DNA of 6,413 bases, from positions 1 to 6,413 of the forward strand of contig DATKQI010000168.1 of the NCBI GenBank assembly GCA_035532755.1. Direction: 5' to 3'. Shown here one piece after another: positions 5,850 to 6,413 of this stretch. The stretch is from DATKQI01 sp035532755. Its GTDB lineage: Bacteria; Pseudomonadota; Alphaproteobacteria; Acetobacterales; Acetobacteraceae. Each line of letters starts with the position of its first letter. Within the stretch, counting starts at the first letter, position 1. The translations under genes were made by a program, and so were the position numbers. Below the pieces are notes generated by a model. The model made no database searches, was not told where the DNA came from, and saw only the letters and a program-made list of their open reading frames with translations.

Positions 5850-6413
5850 GCCTCCGCCGACAGCGTGAAATCGGCCAGCCTTGCCGCCTGGTCCTCGGCG
5901 GTCAGCGCGTCGATGAACTCGTCCATCTCGCCCAGCATCACCCGCTCGATCTTGTACAGCGTCAGGTTGATCCGGTGGTCGCTCACCCGGCCCTGCGGGA
6001 AGTTGTAGGTGCGGATGCGCTCGCTGCGGTCCCCGGTGCCCACCTGCGCACGCCGGTCGGCCGCGCGGGTGGCGTGGAGGGAGGCGCGCTGCTGCTCGTA
6101 CAGCCGGGCGCGCAGGATCTTCATCGCCTTGGCGCGATTCTTGTGCTGGCTCTTCTCCTCCTGCATCGCCACCGCGATACCGGTGGGAAGATGCGTGATG
6201 CGGACCGCGCTCTCGGTCTTGTTCACGTGCTGCCCGCCGGCGCCGGACGCGCGATAGACATCGATCCGCAAATCGGAGTCGTTGACCTGCACATCCACCT
6301 CCTCCGCCTCCGGCAGCACCGCCACGGTGACGGTGGAGGTATGGATGCGCCCCTGGCTTTCGGTGGCCGGCACGCGCTGCACGCGATGGACGCCGGATTC
6401 GTATTTCAGCCGG
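5846..6413 (-). CDS. prfA: Peptide chain release factor 1, C-terminal half (partial)
   Basis: The gene runs off the window's right edge; the last 188 residues are present of about 355 usual ones. RF1 recognises UAA and UAG and triggers peptide release at the ribosome. The visible part opens with RLKYESGVHRVQRVPATES. The tripeptide PAT, encoded at 6362-6370, is the RF1 stop-codon recognition motif (RF2 has SPF), so this is RF1 and not RF2. The catalytic GAGGQHVNKT follows, with GGQ encoded at 6230-6238, then the basic stretch EEKSQHKNRAKAM and the late motif RIRTYNFPQGRVSDHRINLT. The missing part is domain 1 and the beginning of domain 2. The stop overlaps the prmC start, so this substrate of PrmC is translated just before the methyltransferase that modifies it. 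Confidence 0.97.
   Translation of the reverse strand, partial: RLKYESGVHRVQRVPATESQGRIHTSTVTVAVLPEAEEVDVQVNDSDLRIDVYRASGAGGQHVNKTESAVRITHLPTGIAVAMQEEKSQHKNRAKAMKILRARLYEQQRASLHATRAADRRAQVGTGDRSERIRTYNFPQGRVSDHRINLTLYKIERVMLGEMDEFIDALTAEDQAARLADFTLSAEA

Noticed and set aside
4518..6008. Plus-strand open frame of 496 codons across DUF4167, prmC and prfA
   Set aside because: It is antisense to three recognised genes and its translation is Q/R/G-rich without family features.

Overview
The window is GC-rich, has short intergenic gaps and uses ATGA stop/start overlaps. It suggests an alphaproteobacterium, most likely of the Rhodospirillales/Acetobacteraceae type. The best taxonomic clue is the minus-strand order prfA, prmC, DUF4167 protein, a neighbourhood I know from Alphaproteobacteria. 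The DUF4167 core (residues RMRGRNN, SNGPD, RIRGT, HAEHYFRI) points the same way. This placement is inference; no rRNA is present.

Layout. Bases 2-4271 (plus strand) are the end of a tightly packed catabolic operon: the tail of one ribose-type ABC permease, a complete second permease, a D-threonine aldolase/D-serine dehydratase-like PLP enzyme, a RidA-family protein, an uncharacterised TIM-barrel glycosidase-like protein, and a broken amidohydrolase. Bases 4293-6413 (minus strand) are housekeeping: a DUF4167 protein, prmC, and the C-terminal half of prfA cut by the window edge. The two blocks converge on a 21-base gap whose edges form a small hairpin.

How the genes may work together. The two permeases would form the membrane channel of an importer; its ATPase and binding protein should lie upstream of base 1. 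The PLP enzyme and the RidA protein overlap by four bases. This suits a dehydratase that releases a reactive enamine/imine and a deaminase that clears it. The TIM-barrel protein and the amidohydrolase suggest that the imported compound also needs glycosidic or lactone/ester hydrolysis. The substrate is unknown. The amidohydrolase keeps only its first ~27 and last ~70 residues, in different frames, so this step is lost here or supplied elsewhere. On the other strand PrmC methylates the glutamine of the GGQ motif in release factors, so enzyme and substrate are encoded as a coupled pair.

The most useful observations are the coupled PLP-enzyme/RidA pair with its HxC metal motif, the uncharacterised TIM-barrel family in the same operon, and the internal deletion in the amidohydrolase. 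I found no CRISPR array, tRNA, rRNA, insertion sequence or phage gene.
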